Shown here: piece by piece, positions 1 to 8,091 of the stretch
Layout of the letters: each line of letters opens with the position of its first letter
Position numbering within the stretch: the stretch's first letter is position 1
Assembly: GCA_900555805.1 (NCBI GenBank)
Contig: USMJ01000009.1
Span: 1-12,267 of the forward strand
Direction: 5' to 3'
DNA length: 12,267 nt
From: an uncultured Oscillospiraceae bacterium
Lineage (GTDB): Bacteria; Bacillota; Clostridia; Oscillospirales; Acutalibacteraceae
Made by a program: the position numbers and the translations under genes
Notes under the pieces: generated by a model
Told to the model about the DNA's origin: nothing
What the model saw: the letters and a program-made list of their open reading frames with translations, nothing else
Databases searched by the model: none

Positions 1-798
1 AAAGCGTTCACAGCTTCAAGATATGACCGAGGCGGCGAGGACGATTATATAAACTGCCCGATGAACAAAGAGGAGTATGAAAAGTTCTACACCGAGCTTG
101 TGAACGGCGAAAGCGCCGAACTTCACTCGTTCGATAAGCGCAAGGATGTCTATGAAGGCTGTATGCCCATAGAGGTCATGGCTTCAAGGGGCGCGGACAC
201 AATGCGCTTCGGACCGCTCAAGCCCGTAGGACTTCGCGACCCGAGAACAGGCCACAGACCGTGGGCGGTGCTTCAGCTGAGAAAAGAGAACGATCGCGGT
301 ACCTTATATAATTTAGTCGGATTTCAGACAAATCTGAAATTTCCCGAGCAGAAGCGGATTTTCTCGCTTATACCGGCGCTCGAAAACGCCGAATTTGTCA
401 GATACGGCGTCATGCATAGGAACACATTCATAAATTCGCCGAAGCTTTTGAATTCCGATTATTCATTCAGAGGCAGGGATAACCTCTTCTTCGCCGGTCA
501 GATAACGGGCGTCGAGGGCTATATGGAGTCCGCCTCGTCTGGAATTCTGGCAGGCTTCAACATGGCGAGAAGACTAAGCGGACTTGAGACGGCAACGCTG
601 CCTGAAACGACGATGATGGGCGCACTGTCAAGATATATCAGCGACGAAAGCGTGAAGAACTTTCAGCCCATGGGCGCAAACTTCGGCGTGCTTCCGCCGA
701 TAGAACCGCATATAAGAGACAAAAAAGAAAGATATAAAGCCCTCGCAAACAGAGGGATAAACGATTTAGAAAAATACTTAGACGAAATAAGGAAGTGA
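1..798 (+). CDS. trmFO: TrmFO, folate-dependent tRNA (uracil-54-C5)-methyltransferase, C-terminal part (5' end outside window)
   Basis: TrmFO is a cytosolic flavoprotein that methylates U54 of the tRNA T-loop, taking the carbon from methylenetetrahydrofolate and using FADH2. The reading frame is open from base 1, ahead of the first internal ATG at base 61, so the gene starts upstream; 265 residues are visible of a family length near 440. Recognisable family blocks are the SRYDRGG..DYINCPM segment at the very start, EGCMPIEVMASRG, TMRFGPLKPVGL, GFQTNLKFPEQKRIF, and the closing FAD-binding block FFAGQITGVEGYMESASSGILAG. The cysteine at bases 160-162 lies in the EGCMPIE block and probably corresponds to a conserved catalytic-site cysteine of the family. 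The stop overlaps a possible GTG start of rnc, suggesting translational coupling. The protein ends with a basic, helical tail. The identification is firm; only the missing 5' part limits it. Confidence 0.96.
   Translation, partial: KAFTASRYDRGGEDDYINCPMNKEEYEKFYTELVNGESAELHSFDKRKDVYEGCMPIEVMASRGADTMRFGPLKPVGLRDPRTGHRPWAVLQLRKENDRGTLYNLVGFQTNLKFPEQKRIFSLIPALENAEFVRYGVMHRNTFINSPKLLNSDYSFRGRDNLFFAGQITGVEGYMESASSGILAGFNMARRLSGLETATLPETTMMGALSRYISDESVKNFQPMGANFGVLPPIEPHIRDKKERYKALANRGINDLEKYLDEIRK
321..340. repeat. Perfect 8-bp inverted repeat inside trmFO
   Basis: ATTTCAGA at 321-328 and TCTGAAAT at 333-340 are exact reverse complements separated by CAAA; two further G-T pairs could extend the stem outward. 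It begins nine bases after a TATAAT at 307-312. The bases encode the conserved FQTNLKF motif of TrmFO, which may be the whole explanation. No -35 element is seen at the right distance from the TATAAT, and no T-tract follows the repeat. Confidence 0.4.
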
Positions 799-803
799 CA
801 AGA

Positions 804-1481
804 TTGACGGAGCTTGAAAACAAAATAGGCTATAAATTTAAAAATCCGCAACTTTTGAATCACGCTCTGACTCACTCGTCCTACGCTAATGAAAAGCATT
901 TGCCTTACGGCAGTAACGAGCGATTGGAGTTTTTGGGCGATTCGGTTTTGGGCGTTATAACGGCGGAATATTTCTTCAAAAATTTTGACCTGCCGGAGGG
1001 CGAGCTGACAAAGCTCAGGGCCTCGACAGTGTGCGAAAAGTCGCTTTTCGCTTTTGCCAAGGAGCTTGATCTCGGAAAGTACCTGCTTTTGGGCAAAGGC
1101 GAAATCAGAACGCACGGGGCGGAAAGACCGTCCATTCTGTCGGACGCGTTCGAGTCGGTCATAGCCGCGATATACCTTGACGGCGGAATGCCGGCGGCGG
1201 AGAAATTCGTTCTTCGCTTCATTTCAAAGGCGGTCGTCGAAAACCCCGGTTTCCACGACTACAAGACCGCGCTCCAGGAGATAATCCAGAAAAATCCCGA
1301 CGAACACATTTCCTATGTACTCGTCGGCGAGAGCGGCCCGGACCACGACAAGCGCTTCGAAGTTGAGGTTCACCTTGACAGCAACGTCATCGGAAGCGGC
1401 ATCGGAAAAAGCAAGAAGATTGCCGAGCAGGAAGCGGCAAAAGCCGCGCTCGAGCTGATGGGCGTTGACATCGACAAATGA
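804..1481 (+). CDS. rnc: Ribonuclease III
   Basis: RNase III cleaves double-stranded RNA, including the rRNA precursor, leaving two-base 3' overhangs; it acts as a dimer in the cytosol. With a TTG start at 804 the protein has 225 residues, normal for the family. The signature NERLEFLGD is at residues 38-46, giving metal-binding E39, E42 and D46; SDAFE supplies D114 and E117. A double-stranded-RNA-binding domain covers about 150-221, ending in the GKSKKIAEQEAAKAAL helix. Start choice: a GTG at 795 (GTGA overlap with trmFO) would add three residues, but the only ribosome-binding sequence, AAGGAAG at 789-795, touches that GTG and lies eight bases before the TTG at 804, which is therefore preferred. 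The 3' end overlaps the next gene in an ATGA. Function is certain; the exact start is likely but not proven. Confidence 0.95.
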   Translation: MTELENKIGYKFKNPQLLNHALTHSSYANEKHLPYGSNERLEFLGDSVLGVITAEYFFKNFDLPEGELTKLRASTVCEKSLFAFAKELDLGKYLLLGKGEIRTHGAERPSILSDAFESVIAAIYLDGGMPAAEKFVLRFISKAVVENPGFHDYKTALQEIIQKNPDEHISYVLVGESGPDHDKRFEVEVHLDSNVIGSGIGKSKKIAEQEAAKAALELMGVDIDK

Positions 1482-2479
1482 AGAAACACATCAACATCGC
1501 CCTTTTCGTGCCGCATCTCGGCTGTCCGCATCAGTGTAGCTTCTGCAATCAGAAGAGCATTTCGGGCTGTGTGAAACAGACGACCGAAGATGATATAAGG
1601 TACGCCGCAGACACTGCTTTGCGGTCGGCTGACTGCTCGCAGGGCGAGATAGCGTTCTTCGGCGGAAGCTTCACGGCGATAGACAGAGACTATATGATAA
1701 GCCTTCTGAAAACGGCGAACGAATATATAAAAAGCGGCAGGGTCGGCGGAATAAGAATATCCACGCGCCCCGACTGTATTGACGAAGAAGTGCTGACCGT
1801 ACTGAAAAAATACGGTGTGACGGCGATAGAACTCGGCTGTCAAAGCATGGACGACGAAGTTTTGGCTCTCAACAAAAGAGGGCATGACAGCAGAGCTGTC
1901 GAAGAAGCTTCAAGGCTCATAAAAGACTTCGGCTTTGAACTCGGACATCAGATGATGACGGGGCTTTACGGCTCGACGCCCGAAAAGGACATAGAAACGG
2001 CGAAGAAGCTCATATCGCTGAAGCCCGACACCGTCAGAATATATCCGACGGTCGTTTTGGAGAACACGGAGCTTTGCGAAAAATACAGAAACGGCGAATA
2101 CGCTCCTCAAAGCCTTGACGAAGCAGTAGAACTTTGCAGCGAACTTTTGAAAATGTTCTCGAAAGCGGATATCCCCGTCATAAGGCTCGGACTTCATTCG
2201 GGCGGAAACGTCGAAGAAGGCTTCGTCGCGGGAGTATATCATCCCGCATTCAGAGAACTTTGCGAGAGCAAAATATATTTTGATAAAGCTGCCGCTCTCT
2301 TAGAGGGCGTACCTAAAGGCAATATTGACATGACCGTTTCGGCGAAATTCGTTTCGCAGGCTCTCGGTCAGAAACGCGGCAATATCGAAAAATTAGCCGA
2401 TCTCGGCTACAAATGTCGGATAATTCAAGATCCGACGATGAAGAAGTACGACGTAAAAATCGTACCGAAAGGAAACTGA
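1478..2479 (+). CDS. Elp3-like radical SAM protein without acetyltransferase domain (function unknown)
   Basis: A 333-residue radical SAM enzyme. C16, C20 and C23 form the CX3CX2C cluster motif that holds the [4Fe-4S] centre used to split S-adenosylmethionine. The FFGGSFTAID block (around residue 61) contains the SAM-binding GGSFT, and ISTRPDCIDEEVL, IELGCQSMDDEVL, QMMTGLYGSTPEKD and VRIYPTVVLENTEL follow as in the Elp3/COG1243 group. Unlike true Elp3, no C-terminal acetyltransferase domain is present, so tRNA wobble modification of the Elp3 type cannot be assumed. The last 100 residues look like the C-terminal extension typical of these short homologues. Genes of this type are, from general knowledge, common between rnc and smc in Clostridia. 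It starts by ATGA overlap with rnc and ends one base before smc, so it is probably co-translated with both. Substrate unknown; an RNA target is only a guess from the neighbourhood. Confidence 0.88.
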   Translation: MKKHINIALFVPHLGCPHQCSFCNQKSISGCVKQTTEDDIRYAADTALRSADCSQGEIAFFGGSFTAIDRDYMISLLKTANEYIKSGRVGGIRISTRPDCIDEEVLTVLKKYGVTAIELGCQSMDDEVLALNKRGHDSRAVEEASRLIKDFGFELGHQMMTGLYGSTPEKDIETAKKLISLKPDTVRIYPTVVLENTELCEKYRNGEYAPQSLDEAVELCSELLKMFSKADIPVIRLGLHSGGNVEEGFVAGVYHPAFRELCESKIYFDKAAALLEGVPKGNIDMTVSAKFVSQALGQKRGNIEKLADLGYKCRIIQDPTMKKYDVKIVPKGN

Positions 2480-2480
2480 C

Positions 2481-5400
2481 ATGATTTTAAAAGCATTGGA
2501 AATGCAGGGCTTCAAGTCCTTTGCAGATAAAACCGTATTCGAGTTTGAAAAGGGAATAACGGCTGTCGTCGGCCCTAACGGAAGCGGAAAAAGCAACATT
2601 TCGGACGCTATACGCTGGGTTTTGGGCGAACAGTCGACCAAAAGCCTGAGAGGCTCGAAGATGGAGGATGTCATCTTCAGCGGAACAAGCGTCCGCCGCC
2701 CTCTCGGCTACGCTCAGGTCACGCTCAGACTCGACAATACGGACAGAAGCATAAAAAAATATGACACGGACGAGGTCGCCGTCACAAGAAGATACTACAG
2801 ATCCGGCGACAGCGAATACGCAATAAACGGCGAAACGGTCAGGCTGAGAGACATACACGAGATGTTCATGGATACGGGTCTCGGAAGAGACGGCTATTCC
2901 ATGGTCAGCCAGGGCAAGATCGACACCATGATCTCCACAAGAGGCAACGAGCGCCGCGAAATGTTCGAAGAAGCGGCAGGAATTTCCCACTACCGATACA
3001 GCCGAACGGATTCGCTTAAAAAGCTCGCTCAGGCGGAAGAAAACCTCGTCAGACTTCGCGATATTCTGACAGAACTCGAGGGCCGTATAGGTCCGCTGAA
3101 AATTCAGAGCGAAAAAGCCGAAAAATTCCTCGTGCTTGCCGGCGAGAAAAAAGAGCTTGAAATCGGACTGTGGCTTTACACCATCGACAAAGCCAAAAAG
3201 GAATTGAAAGAGCAGGAGGACAAGCTCGCTATATGTACCAATGAGTATGAGCAGGCGGAGACGGAACTCGAAACGATAGAAAAAAAGATCGACGAGGCAA
3301 TAGCCGAAAGCCAGAACATAACGGTCAAAATCGAAGAAATCAGAGCCAACGTAGCGAAATATGAAGAACAGGCTTTGACGATAGACGCGAATATAGCGGT
3401 TTTGGAAAACTCGATAGAGCATAACAACAGCACGGTCGAGAGAATAACAAGAGAGAGAAACGAGAACACCGACGCCAAAGCGGCGATTGAAAAAGAAATA
3501 GAAAACTGCGAAAACGAAATAAAAGAACTTACGGAGTTTTCGGAAACCAAGCAGAAAGATCTTCTCGATCTCGCCGAGAGAATAACCGAAACCCAGAAGC
3601 AGGGCGGCTCTCTCGCCGATGAAAGCTCCGTGCTTTCGGGTGAAATAGCGAGACTGACGAAGATCTTAGCCGATAACAGGGTCGCATCCTCAACAGCCAA
3701 ATCGTCGATAGATGAGATAAAATCAAGACAGGACGCCATAGACGAGCTTATCGAAAAGCGCAGACAGACGGCGAAAGAGCTGAAAGAGGACGAAGACCGC
3801 CGCAAGTCGGAGCTTTCGGGGCTTGACGAGACAATAACGAGCCTGACGAACACTGTCAGCGGCTATGAGATAAGGGTCAGAAACCGCACCCAAAAGGCGG
3901 AGGAGCTTAAAAAGAGCATAGACGACAAGGCGTTCGAGATAAGAAAGAAAGAATCCCGGGCGAAGATGCTTGAGGATCTCGAGAAGAACATGGAGGGCTA
4001 CTCGGGGGCGGTCAAGGCCGTCATGCGAGAGGTCAAGAGAGGGACGCTTCGGGGAATCCACGGCGCGATCTCGCAGCTTATCACAGTCGACAACAAATAC
4101 GCCGTCGCGGTCGAAACGGCGTTCGGGGCGGCTATTCAGAACATCGTCACCGACAGCGAGAACGACGCCAAGAGAGCGATCGAGTTTCTTAAAAGGTCGA
4201 ACGCGGGCCGCGCGACATTCCTGCCGCTGACGGCAATAAAGCCTAAGACCTTGCAGGAGAGCGGCCTCGACGACTGTTTCGGTTTTGTCGATATAGCCAT
4301 AAATCTTTTGTCGTACGATCAGAGGTATGATAATATAATCAAGAACCTGCTCGGAAGGACAGTCGTCTGCGAGGACATGGACAGCGCCATATCTATAGGC
4401 AAGCGCTATTCCAACAGATTCAAGATAGTCACCCTTGACGGACAGGTCATAAATGCGGGCGGTTCGATGACGGGCGGCTCAAGAACCCAGAACTCGGGCA
4501 TACTTTCAAGAGGAACCGAAATAGAAAAGCTCGCGGCGGCTGTCAGGGACGAGCAGAAAAAGCTCGATATGCTCACCGACAGCTATAAGCTCATTTCGGA
4601 GGATCTCAATTCCGCGATAGCGAGCCTTGACGGAGCGAAATCCGATCTCTTAAGAGGTCAGGAGGATAAGATACGCCGCGAAGGCGAACTGAGACTGACG
4701 CAGGAACAGATTGCGGCGGCAGAAAAAGCGCTTTCGGAGCTTGAAGAAGAAAAGACCTCGGCGAGCGCAAGAATCGAAGCTATAAGCAAGATCTGCGCCG
4801 ACGCCGACGCAAGAATAGAGGATATAACGAAAAAGATATCCGACAGCGAAAAGAAGCTCGGCGAGCTCGGCGAAAAGAGGAGACTCAGCGAGGAGCTTCG
4901 CGAGAAGATATCGAGCGAAGCGACGGAAATCAATCTTGCCATAAGAGGAGCGGAAAAGGATATCGAGATAAGACGCTCATCAATAGAAGAACTCAAGGCG
5001 AGAATAGGCTCACAGAGCAATAAGATGCTCGAGCTTGACGGCGAGATAGAAGAAATCAAAAACAAGAACGCCGAGCTTTCGGACGAAATATCGAGACTCA
5101 GATCGGAAGCCGAAAAGCTCAGAAACGACGGTGGAAGCTCAAAGGAGCTTATCGCGAAACTTCAGAGCGAGCGAAACGAAGCCGAGGCGAGATCAACCTC
5201 ACTGCGTACCCTCGAAAGAAACAAGACTTCCGAGAGAGAACGCATCAGCGGCGAGCTCGCAAGGCTCGAGGAAAGAAAGGTCACCATGCTCAAGGAGTAT
5301 GACGACACGATCAACAAGCTTTATGACGAATATCAGCTGACAAGGCGCGAAGCGGAAAACCTCGGAATAGTCATCGAGGAGCCGCATAAAGCCCAGCGCA

Positions 5401-6053
5401 GACTGGCGGAGATAAAAAGCCGCATTCGCTCGCTCGGCAGCGTAAACGTCGGGGCTATCGAGGAGTATAAAGAGGTCGGCGAAAGATATGAATTCATGTC
5501 GTCGCAGGTCGGCGATGTCGAAAAGAGCAAGGCGGAGCTTATCAAGCTCATAGACGAGCTGACGGGCAAAATGGCGGAGCAGTTCAGAGAACAGTTCGCA
5601 AAGATCGGCAGCGAATTCACGACGACATTCCGTGAACTTTTCGCCGGCGGTATGGCGGAGCTGAGGCTCGAAGACCCCTCCAACGTTCTGGAAAGCAACA
5701 TCGAGATCAAGGTTCAGCCGCCGGGCAAGAACGTTCAGAATATCGACCTGCTTTCGGGCGGCGAAAAGGCGCTTTCGGCCATCGCCCTGCTGATAGCTAT
5801 AATCAAGGTCAACCCGGCTCCGTTCTGTATCTTCGACGAGGTCGAAGCGGCTCTTGACGAAGTGAACGTTTCGAAGTACGCGCAGTATCTGCGCAGGATG
5901 ACGGACACCACACAGTTCGTCCTTATCACTCACAGACGGGGCTCCATGGAGGAAGCGGATATGCTCTACGGCGTAACGATGCAGGAGGAGGGAGTGTCAA
6001 AGCTTCTGGAGCTTAAGACGGCCGAAATGGCGAGACGGCTCGGCATTACATAA
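2481..6053 (+). CDS. smc: Chromosome segregation protein SMC
   Basis: SMC is the ATPase of the bacterial condensin; with ScpA and ScpB it organises and helps separate the chromosome. The 1190 residues match the family's usual length. The N-terminal head has Walker A GPNGSGKS at residues 31-38 and a Q-loop region (GYSMVSQGKID). A coiled coil of about 170-500 leads to the hinge (about 504-667, closing with the glycine-rich GGSMTGGS). A second coiled coil runs to about 1030. The C-terminal head has signature motif LSGGEK at 1091-1096 and Walker B FCIFDE with D1119 and catalytic E1120. All ATPase motifs are intact. The coiled-coil parts are Glu/Lys/Arg-rich, which creates many spurious antisense reading frames. 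AGGA at 2470-2473 lies seven bases before the ATG. scpA and scpB are not in the window. No frameshift is seen. Confidence 0.98.
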   Translation: MILKALEMQGFKSFADKTVFEFEKGITAVVGPNGSGKSNISDAIRWVLGEQSTKSLRGSKMEDVIFSGTSVRRPLGYAQVTLRLDNTDRSIKKYDTDEVAVTRRYYRSGDSEYAINGETVRLRDIHEMFMDTGLGRDGYSMVSQGKIDTMISTRGNERREMFEEAAGISHYRYSRTDSLKKLAQAEENLVRLRDILTELEGRIGPLKIQSEKAEKFLVLAGEKKELEIGLWLYTIDKAKKELKEQEDKLAICTNEYEQAETELETIEKKIDEAIAESQNITVKIEEIRANVAKYEEQALTIDANIAVLENSIEHNNSTVERITRERNENTDAKAAIEKEIENCENEIKELTEFSETKQKDLLDLAERITETQKQGGSLADESSVLSGEIARLTKILADNRVASSTAKSSIDEIKSRQDAIDELIEKRRQTAKELKEDEDRRKSELSGLDETITSLTNTVSGYEIRVRNRTQKAEELKKSIDDKAFEIRKKESRAKMLEDLEKNMEGYSGAVKAVMREVKRGTLRGIHGAISQLITVDNKYAVAVETAFGAAIQNIVTDSENDAKRAIEFLKRSNAGRATFLPLTAIKPKTLQESGLDDCFGFVDIAINLLSYDQRYDNIIKNLLGRTVVCEDMDSAISIGKRYSNRFKIVTLDGQVINAGGSMTGGSRTQNSGILSRGTEIEKLAAAVRDEQKKLDMLTDSYKLISEDLNSAIASLDGAKSDLLRGQEDKIRREGELRLTQEQIAAAEKALSELEEEKTSASARIEAISKICADADARIEDITKKISDSEKKLGELGEKRRLSEELREKISSEATEINLAIRGAEKDIEIRRSSIEELKARIGSQSNKMLELDGEIEEIKNKNAELSDEISRLRSEAEKLRNDGGSSKELIAKLQSERNEAEARSTSLRTLERNKTSERERISGELARLEERKVTMLKEYDDTINKLYDEYQLTRREAENLGIVIEEPHKAQRRLAEIKSRIRSLGSVNVGAIEEYKEVGERYEFMSSQVGDVEKSKAELIKLIDELTGKMAEQFREQFAKIGSEFTTTFRELFAGGMAELRLEDPSNVLESNIEIKVQPPGKNVQNIDLLSGGEKALSAIALLIAIIKVNPAPFCIFDEVEAALDEVNVSKYAQYLRRMTDTTQFVLITHRRGSMEEADMLYGVTMQEEGVSKLLELKTAEMARRLGIT

Positions 6054-6059
6054 GGAGGT
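6052..6059 (+). promoter_or_regulatory. Full-consensus Shine-Dalgarno for ftsY
   Basis: AAGGAGGT complements the end of 16S rRNA across its full length. It begins inside the smc stop codon and ends six bases before the ftsY ATG at 6066. It is the strongest ribosome-binding site in the smc-leuS run and fixes the ftsY start. Confidence 0.85.
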
Positions 6060-6065
6060 AAGAAA

Positions 6066-7016
6066 ATGGGAATTTTCAAGAAACTGGGCTTCGGCCTTAA
6101 AAAGACAAGAGAAAATGTTTCGGGGGCTATCGAAGACGTTCTCGGCGCATATGAAGAGATAAACGACGATCTCTATGAGGAGCTTGAAGAAGCTCTCGTC
6201 ATGGGCGACGTCGGAGTTAAAACGGCTCAGGACATAGTCGAGGAGCTGAGAAAACGAGTCAACAAAAACGAGGTCAGAAACCCCAAGCACGCCAAGATCA
6301 TAATTCAGGAGATCATCTCCGATATGCTTCAGGGCGGCGAGGATATGGGCCTTGTCACAATTCCGTCGATAATTCTCGTTATCGGCGTCAACGGCGTCGG
6401 CAAGACGACGACTATCGGCAAGCTCGCCGCAAGATACAAGGCGGAGGGCAAAAAAGTCATACTCGGCGCGGCGGACACGTTCAGAGCGGCGGCCATAGAG
6501 CAGCTCGAGGTCTGGGCGGACAGAGCCGGCGTCGACATGATAAAGCATAAAGAGGGCGCAGACCCGGCGGCTGTCGTTTTCGACACCATCAACGCCGGTA
6601 TCGCGAGAGACTGCGACATCATAATCTGCGACACGGCGGGCAGACTTCACAACAAGAAAAATCTCATGGATGAGCTCGGAAAGATATACCGCGTCATTGA
6701 CCGCGAACTTCCGTGGTCGGACAGAGAAATTCTCCTTGTCCTTGACGCGACGACGGGTCAAAACGCCGTCAATCAGGCGCGCGAATTCATGAACGTCGCC
6801 GAAATCACGGGCATCGCCCTGACAAAGCTCGACGGCACGGCGCGCGGCGGCGTTGTTCTCGCTATCAAAAATGAGCTGAAACTCCCCGTCAAATTCATCG
6901 GCGTGGGCGAGGGAATCGACGACCTCCAGCCGTTCGACCCGTCCGCGTTCGCCAAGGCGCTGTTCGAAAACACCGCCGAAACCGTCAAGGAGGACGACGA
7001 ACAGGGAGAAGAATAA
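6066..7016 (+). CDS. ftsY: Signal recognition particle receptor FtsY
   Basis: FtsY is the membrane-associated GTPase that receives ribosome-SRP complexes and passes nascent membrane and secreted proteins to the Sec translocon. The 316-residue protein is the short Gram-positive form: it starts with a basic amphipathic helix ([17 protein letters not shown]), the likely lipid-binding element, and lacks the long acidic domain of E. coli FtsY. The N domain is followed by the G domain with P-loop GVNGVGKT at 107-114, DTFRAAA, DTAGR at 189-193 and TKLDG at 253-257, then the [14 protein letters not shown] closing motif. The last 14 residues form an acidic tail rich in Glu and Asp, beyond the usual end of the fold. 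ffh, which follows ftsY in some Firmicutes, is absent here. Identification is secure. Confidence 0.97.
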   Translation: MGIFKKLGFGLKKTRENVSGAIEDVLGAYEEINDDLYEELEEALVMGDVGVKTAQDIVEELRKRVNKNEVRNPKHAKIIIQEIISDMLQGGEDMGLVTIPSIILVIGVNGVGKTTTIGKLAARYKAEGKKVILGAADTFRAAAIEQLEVWADRAGVDMIKHKEGADPAAVVFDTINAGIARDCDIIICDTAGRLHNKKNLMDELGKIYRVIDRELPWSDREILLVLDATTGQNAVNQAREFMNVAEITGIALTKLDGTARGGVVLAIKNELKLPVKFIGVGEGIDDLQPFDPSAFAKALFENTAETVKEDDEQGEE

Positions 7017-7058
7017 GCTTCGCGTGTACGCGTTGAAAACGGCTTCGAAAATGAACTT

Positions 7059-7075
7059 TCTGCCCGCGGGGCAGA
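7059..7075 (+). repeat. GC-rich hairpin in the ftsY-rdgB gap
   Basis: TCTGCCC (7059-7065) and GGGCAGA (7069-7075) form a perfect 7-bp stem with a GCG loop. A smaller CGCG/CGCG element with a TGTA loop lies at 7021-7032. This 82-base gap is the only appreciable spacer between trmFO and leuS. No T-run follows on the + strand, so it is not a standard terminator. It could protect or mark an mRNA end, or attenuate expression of rdgB and the genes behind it. No convincing promoter is seen in the gap. Confidence 0.5.
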
Positions 7076-7098
7076 CAGGATAATGAGGAAAATCAAAA

Positions 7099-7692
7099 AT
7101 GAATTTTATAATAGCCACACATAATAAGAAAAAACTCGGGGAACTCAGCCGAATACTTTCGCCGCTCGGCATAAACGCCGTGACGGCGGAGCAGATCGGG
7201 CTGACGCTCACCGACGCCGAAGAAACGGGCGAGACCTTCGAGGAGAACGCCTATATCAAGGCGAAAAGCGGCTGCGATGAGAGCGATATGCCGTGCATAG
7301 CGGACGATTCGGGACTTATGGTCGACGCGCTTTCGGGCGCGCCCGGAGTGTATTCCGCAAGATTTTCCGGCGTTCACGGCGACGACGAAGCCAACATAGA
7401 CAAGCTGTTGTCCATGCTCGAAAACGTCCCGGATGAAAAGAGGACGGCGAGGTTCAAAAGCGCGGTCTGCTGCGTGTTCCCGAACGGCGACGTCATCACG
7501 GTCGACGGCGTATGCGAAGGCAGGATAGGCTTCGAGCGCAGAGGCAGCGGCGGCTTCGGATACGACCCCGTGTTCATGGTCGGCGACAAGAGCTTTTCGG
7601 AGCTGACCGCCGAGGAAAAGGACGCCATAAGCCACAGAGGCAACGCCCTTAGAAAGCTCAAAACGGAGCTTGAGAAATATTTGAATAAGTGA
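7099..7692 (+). CDS. rdgB: Non-canonical purine NTP pyrophosphatase (RdgB/HAM1 family)
   Basis: This cytosolic house-cleaning enzyme hydrolyses dITP, ITP and XTP to monophosphates and pyrophosphate, keeping deaminated purines out of DNA and RNA. The 197 residues are typical of the family. Visible motifs are the N-terminal T7-x-N9-x-x-K12 substrate motif, ADDSGL with D69 and D70 for metal and catalysis, PGVYSARFSG, GFGYDP at 152-157 for base recognition, and SHRG at 178-181. GAGGAA at 7085-7090 is eight bases ahead of the ATG. It follows ftsY after an 82-base gap with a hairpin and is 16 bases ahead of yhbY. Confidence 0.96.
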   Translation: MNFIIATHNKKKLGELSRILSPLGINAVTAEQIGLTLTDAEETGETFEENAYIKAKSGCDESDMPCIADDSGLMVDALSGAPGVYSARFSGVHGDDEANIDKLLSMLENVPDEKRTARFKSAVCCVFPNGDVITVDGVCEGRIGFERRGSGGFGYDPVFMVGDKSFSELTAEEKDAISHRGNALRKLKTELEKYLNK

Positions 7693-7708
7693 TTTAAGGA
7701 GCATATTT

Positions 7709-8086
7709 ATGACAGGTAAAGAGAGAGCAGCGTTCAGAGCGAAAGCTAATTCGCTTGAACCGCTGTTTCAGGTCGGCAAGGGCGGCATGAGCGACGCGCT
7801 TGTCAAACAGACCGACGACGCGCTCAGAGCGAGAGAGCTTATCAAGCTCAAGGTTTTGCTTGATTCGTCGCCCGTGACCCCGAGGGAGGTCGCCGACGAG
7901 TTGGCGGAGAAAACACAGAGCGACGTTATTCAGGTTATCGGCGGCGTTATTGTGCTTTACAGAGAAAATCCCGAGATAGCCAAGAAGCTCAAAGAGAAAG
8001 AAAAAGCGAAGAAACTCGCCGCGAGAAACGCTAAGATCAAGGCGGCGGGAAGAGACGCAAAGCCGAGAGGCAAAAAGCTAAGGTGA
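7709..8086 (+). CDS. yhbY: YhbY-type RNA-binding protein (CRM domain)
   Basis: YhbY proteins carry a single CRS1-YhbY (CRM) RNA-binding domain and associate with pre-50S ribosomal particles. Of 125 residues, about 1-95 form the CRM domain, with the diagnostic GKGG loop at 23-26 (FQVGKGGMSD), ELIKLKVL, and the closing QVIGGVIVLYREN strand. The remaining 30 residues are an extension made almost wholly of Lys, Arg and Ala, likely disordered and RNA-binding. AAGGAG at 7696-7701 is seven bases ahead of the ATG. The stop is five bases before the preferred nadD start. The position beside nadD-yqeK-rsfS is also found in Bacillus (yqeI-nadD-yqeK-rsfS), which supports the call. Confidence 0.93.
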   Translation: MTGKERAAFRAKANSLEPLFQVGKGGMSDALVKQTDDALRARELIKLKVLLDSSPVTPREVADELAEKTQSDVIQVIGGVIVLYRENPEIAKKLKEKEKAKKLAARNAKIKAAGRDAKPRGKKLR

Positions 8087-8091
8087 TAAAA

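Noticed and set aside
2487..3422. Long antisense frame (311 codons) over the 5' part of smc
   Set aside because: Low-complexity Phe/Arg/Leu-rich translation produced by the Glu/Lys-rich coiled coil on the other strand; no ribosome-binding site or homology.
4334..4339. TATAAT within smc as a promoter
   Set aside because: The nearest TTG-type -35 (4308-4313) is 20 bases away and poor, so spacing does not fit.
7014..7125. Frame continuing past the ftsY stop for about 36 codons, as if ftsY were longer
   Set aside because: FtsY already extends beyond its usual end, the continuation has no similarity to the family, and it would run through the rdgB start.
5997..7211. 404-codon open frame on the - strand across ftsY
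   Set aside because: It lies antisense to an intact ftsY with all GTPase motifs, has no recognisable domain, and is Arg/Val/Asp-rich in the way reversed Firmicutes codons are. Treated as a codon-bias shadow.
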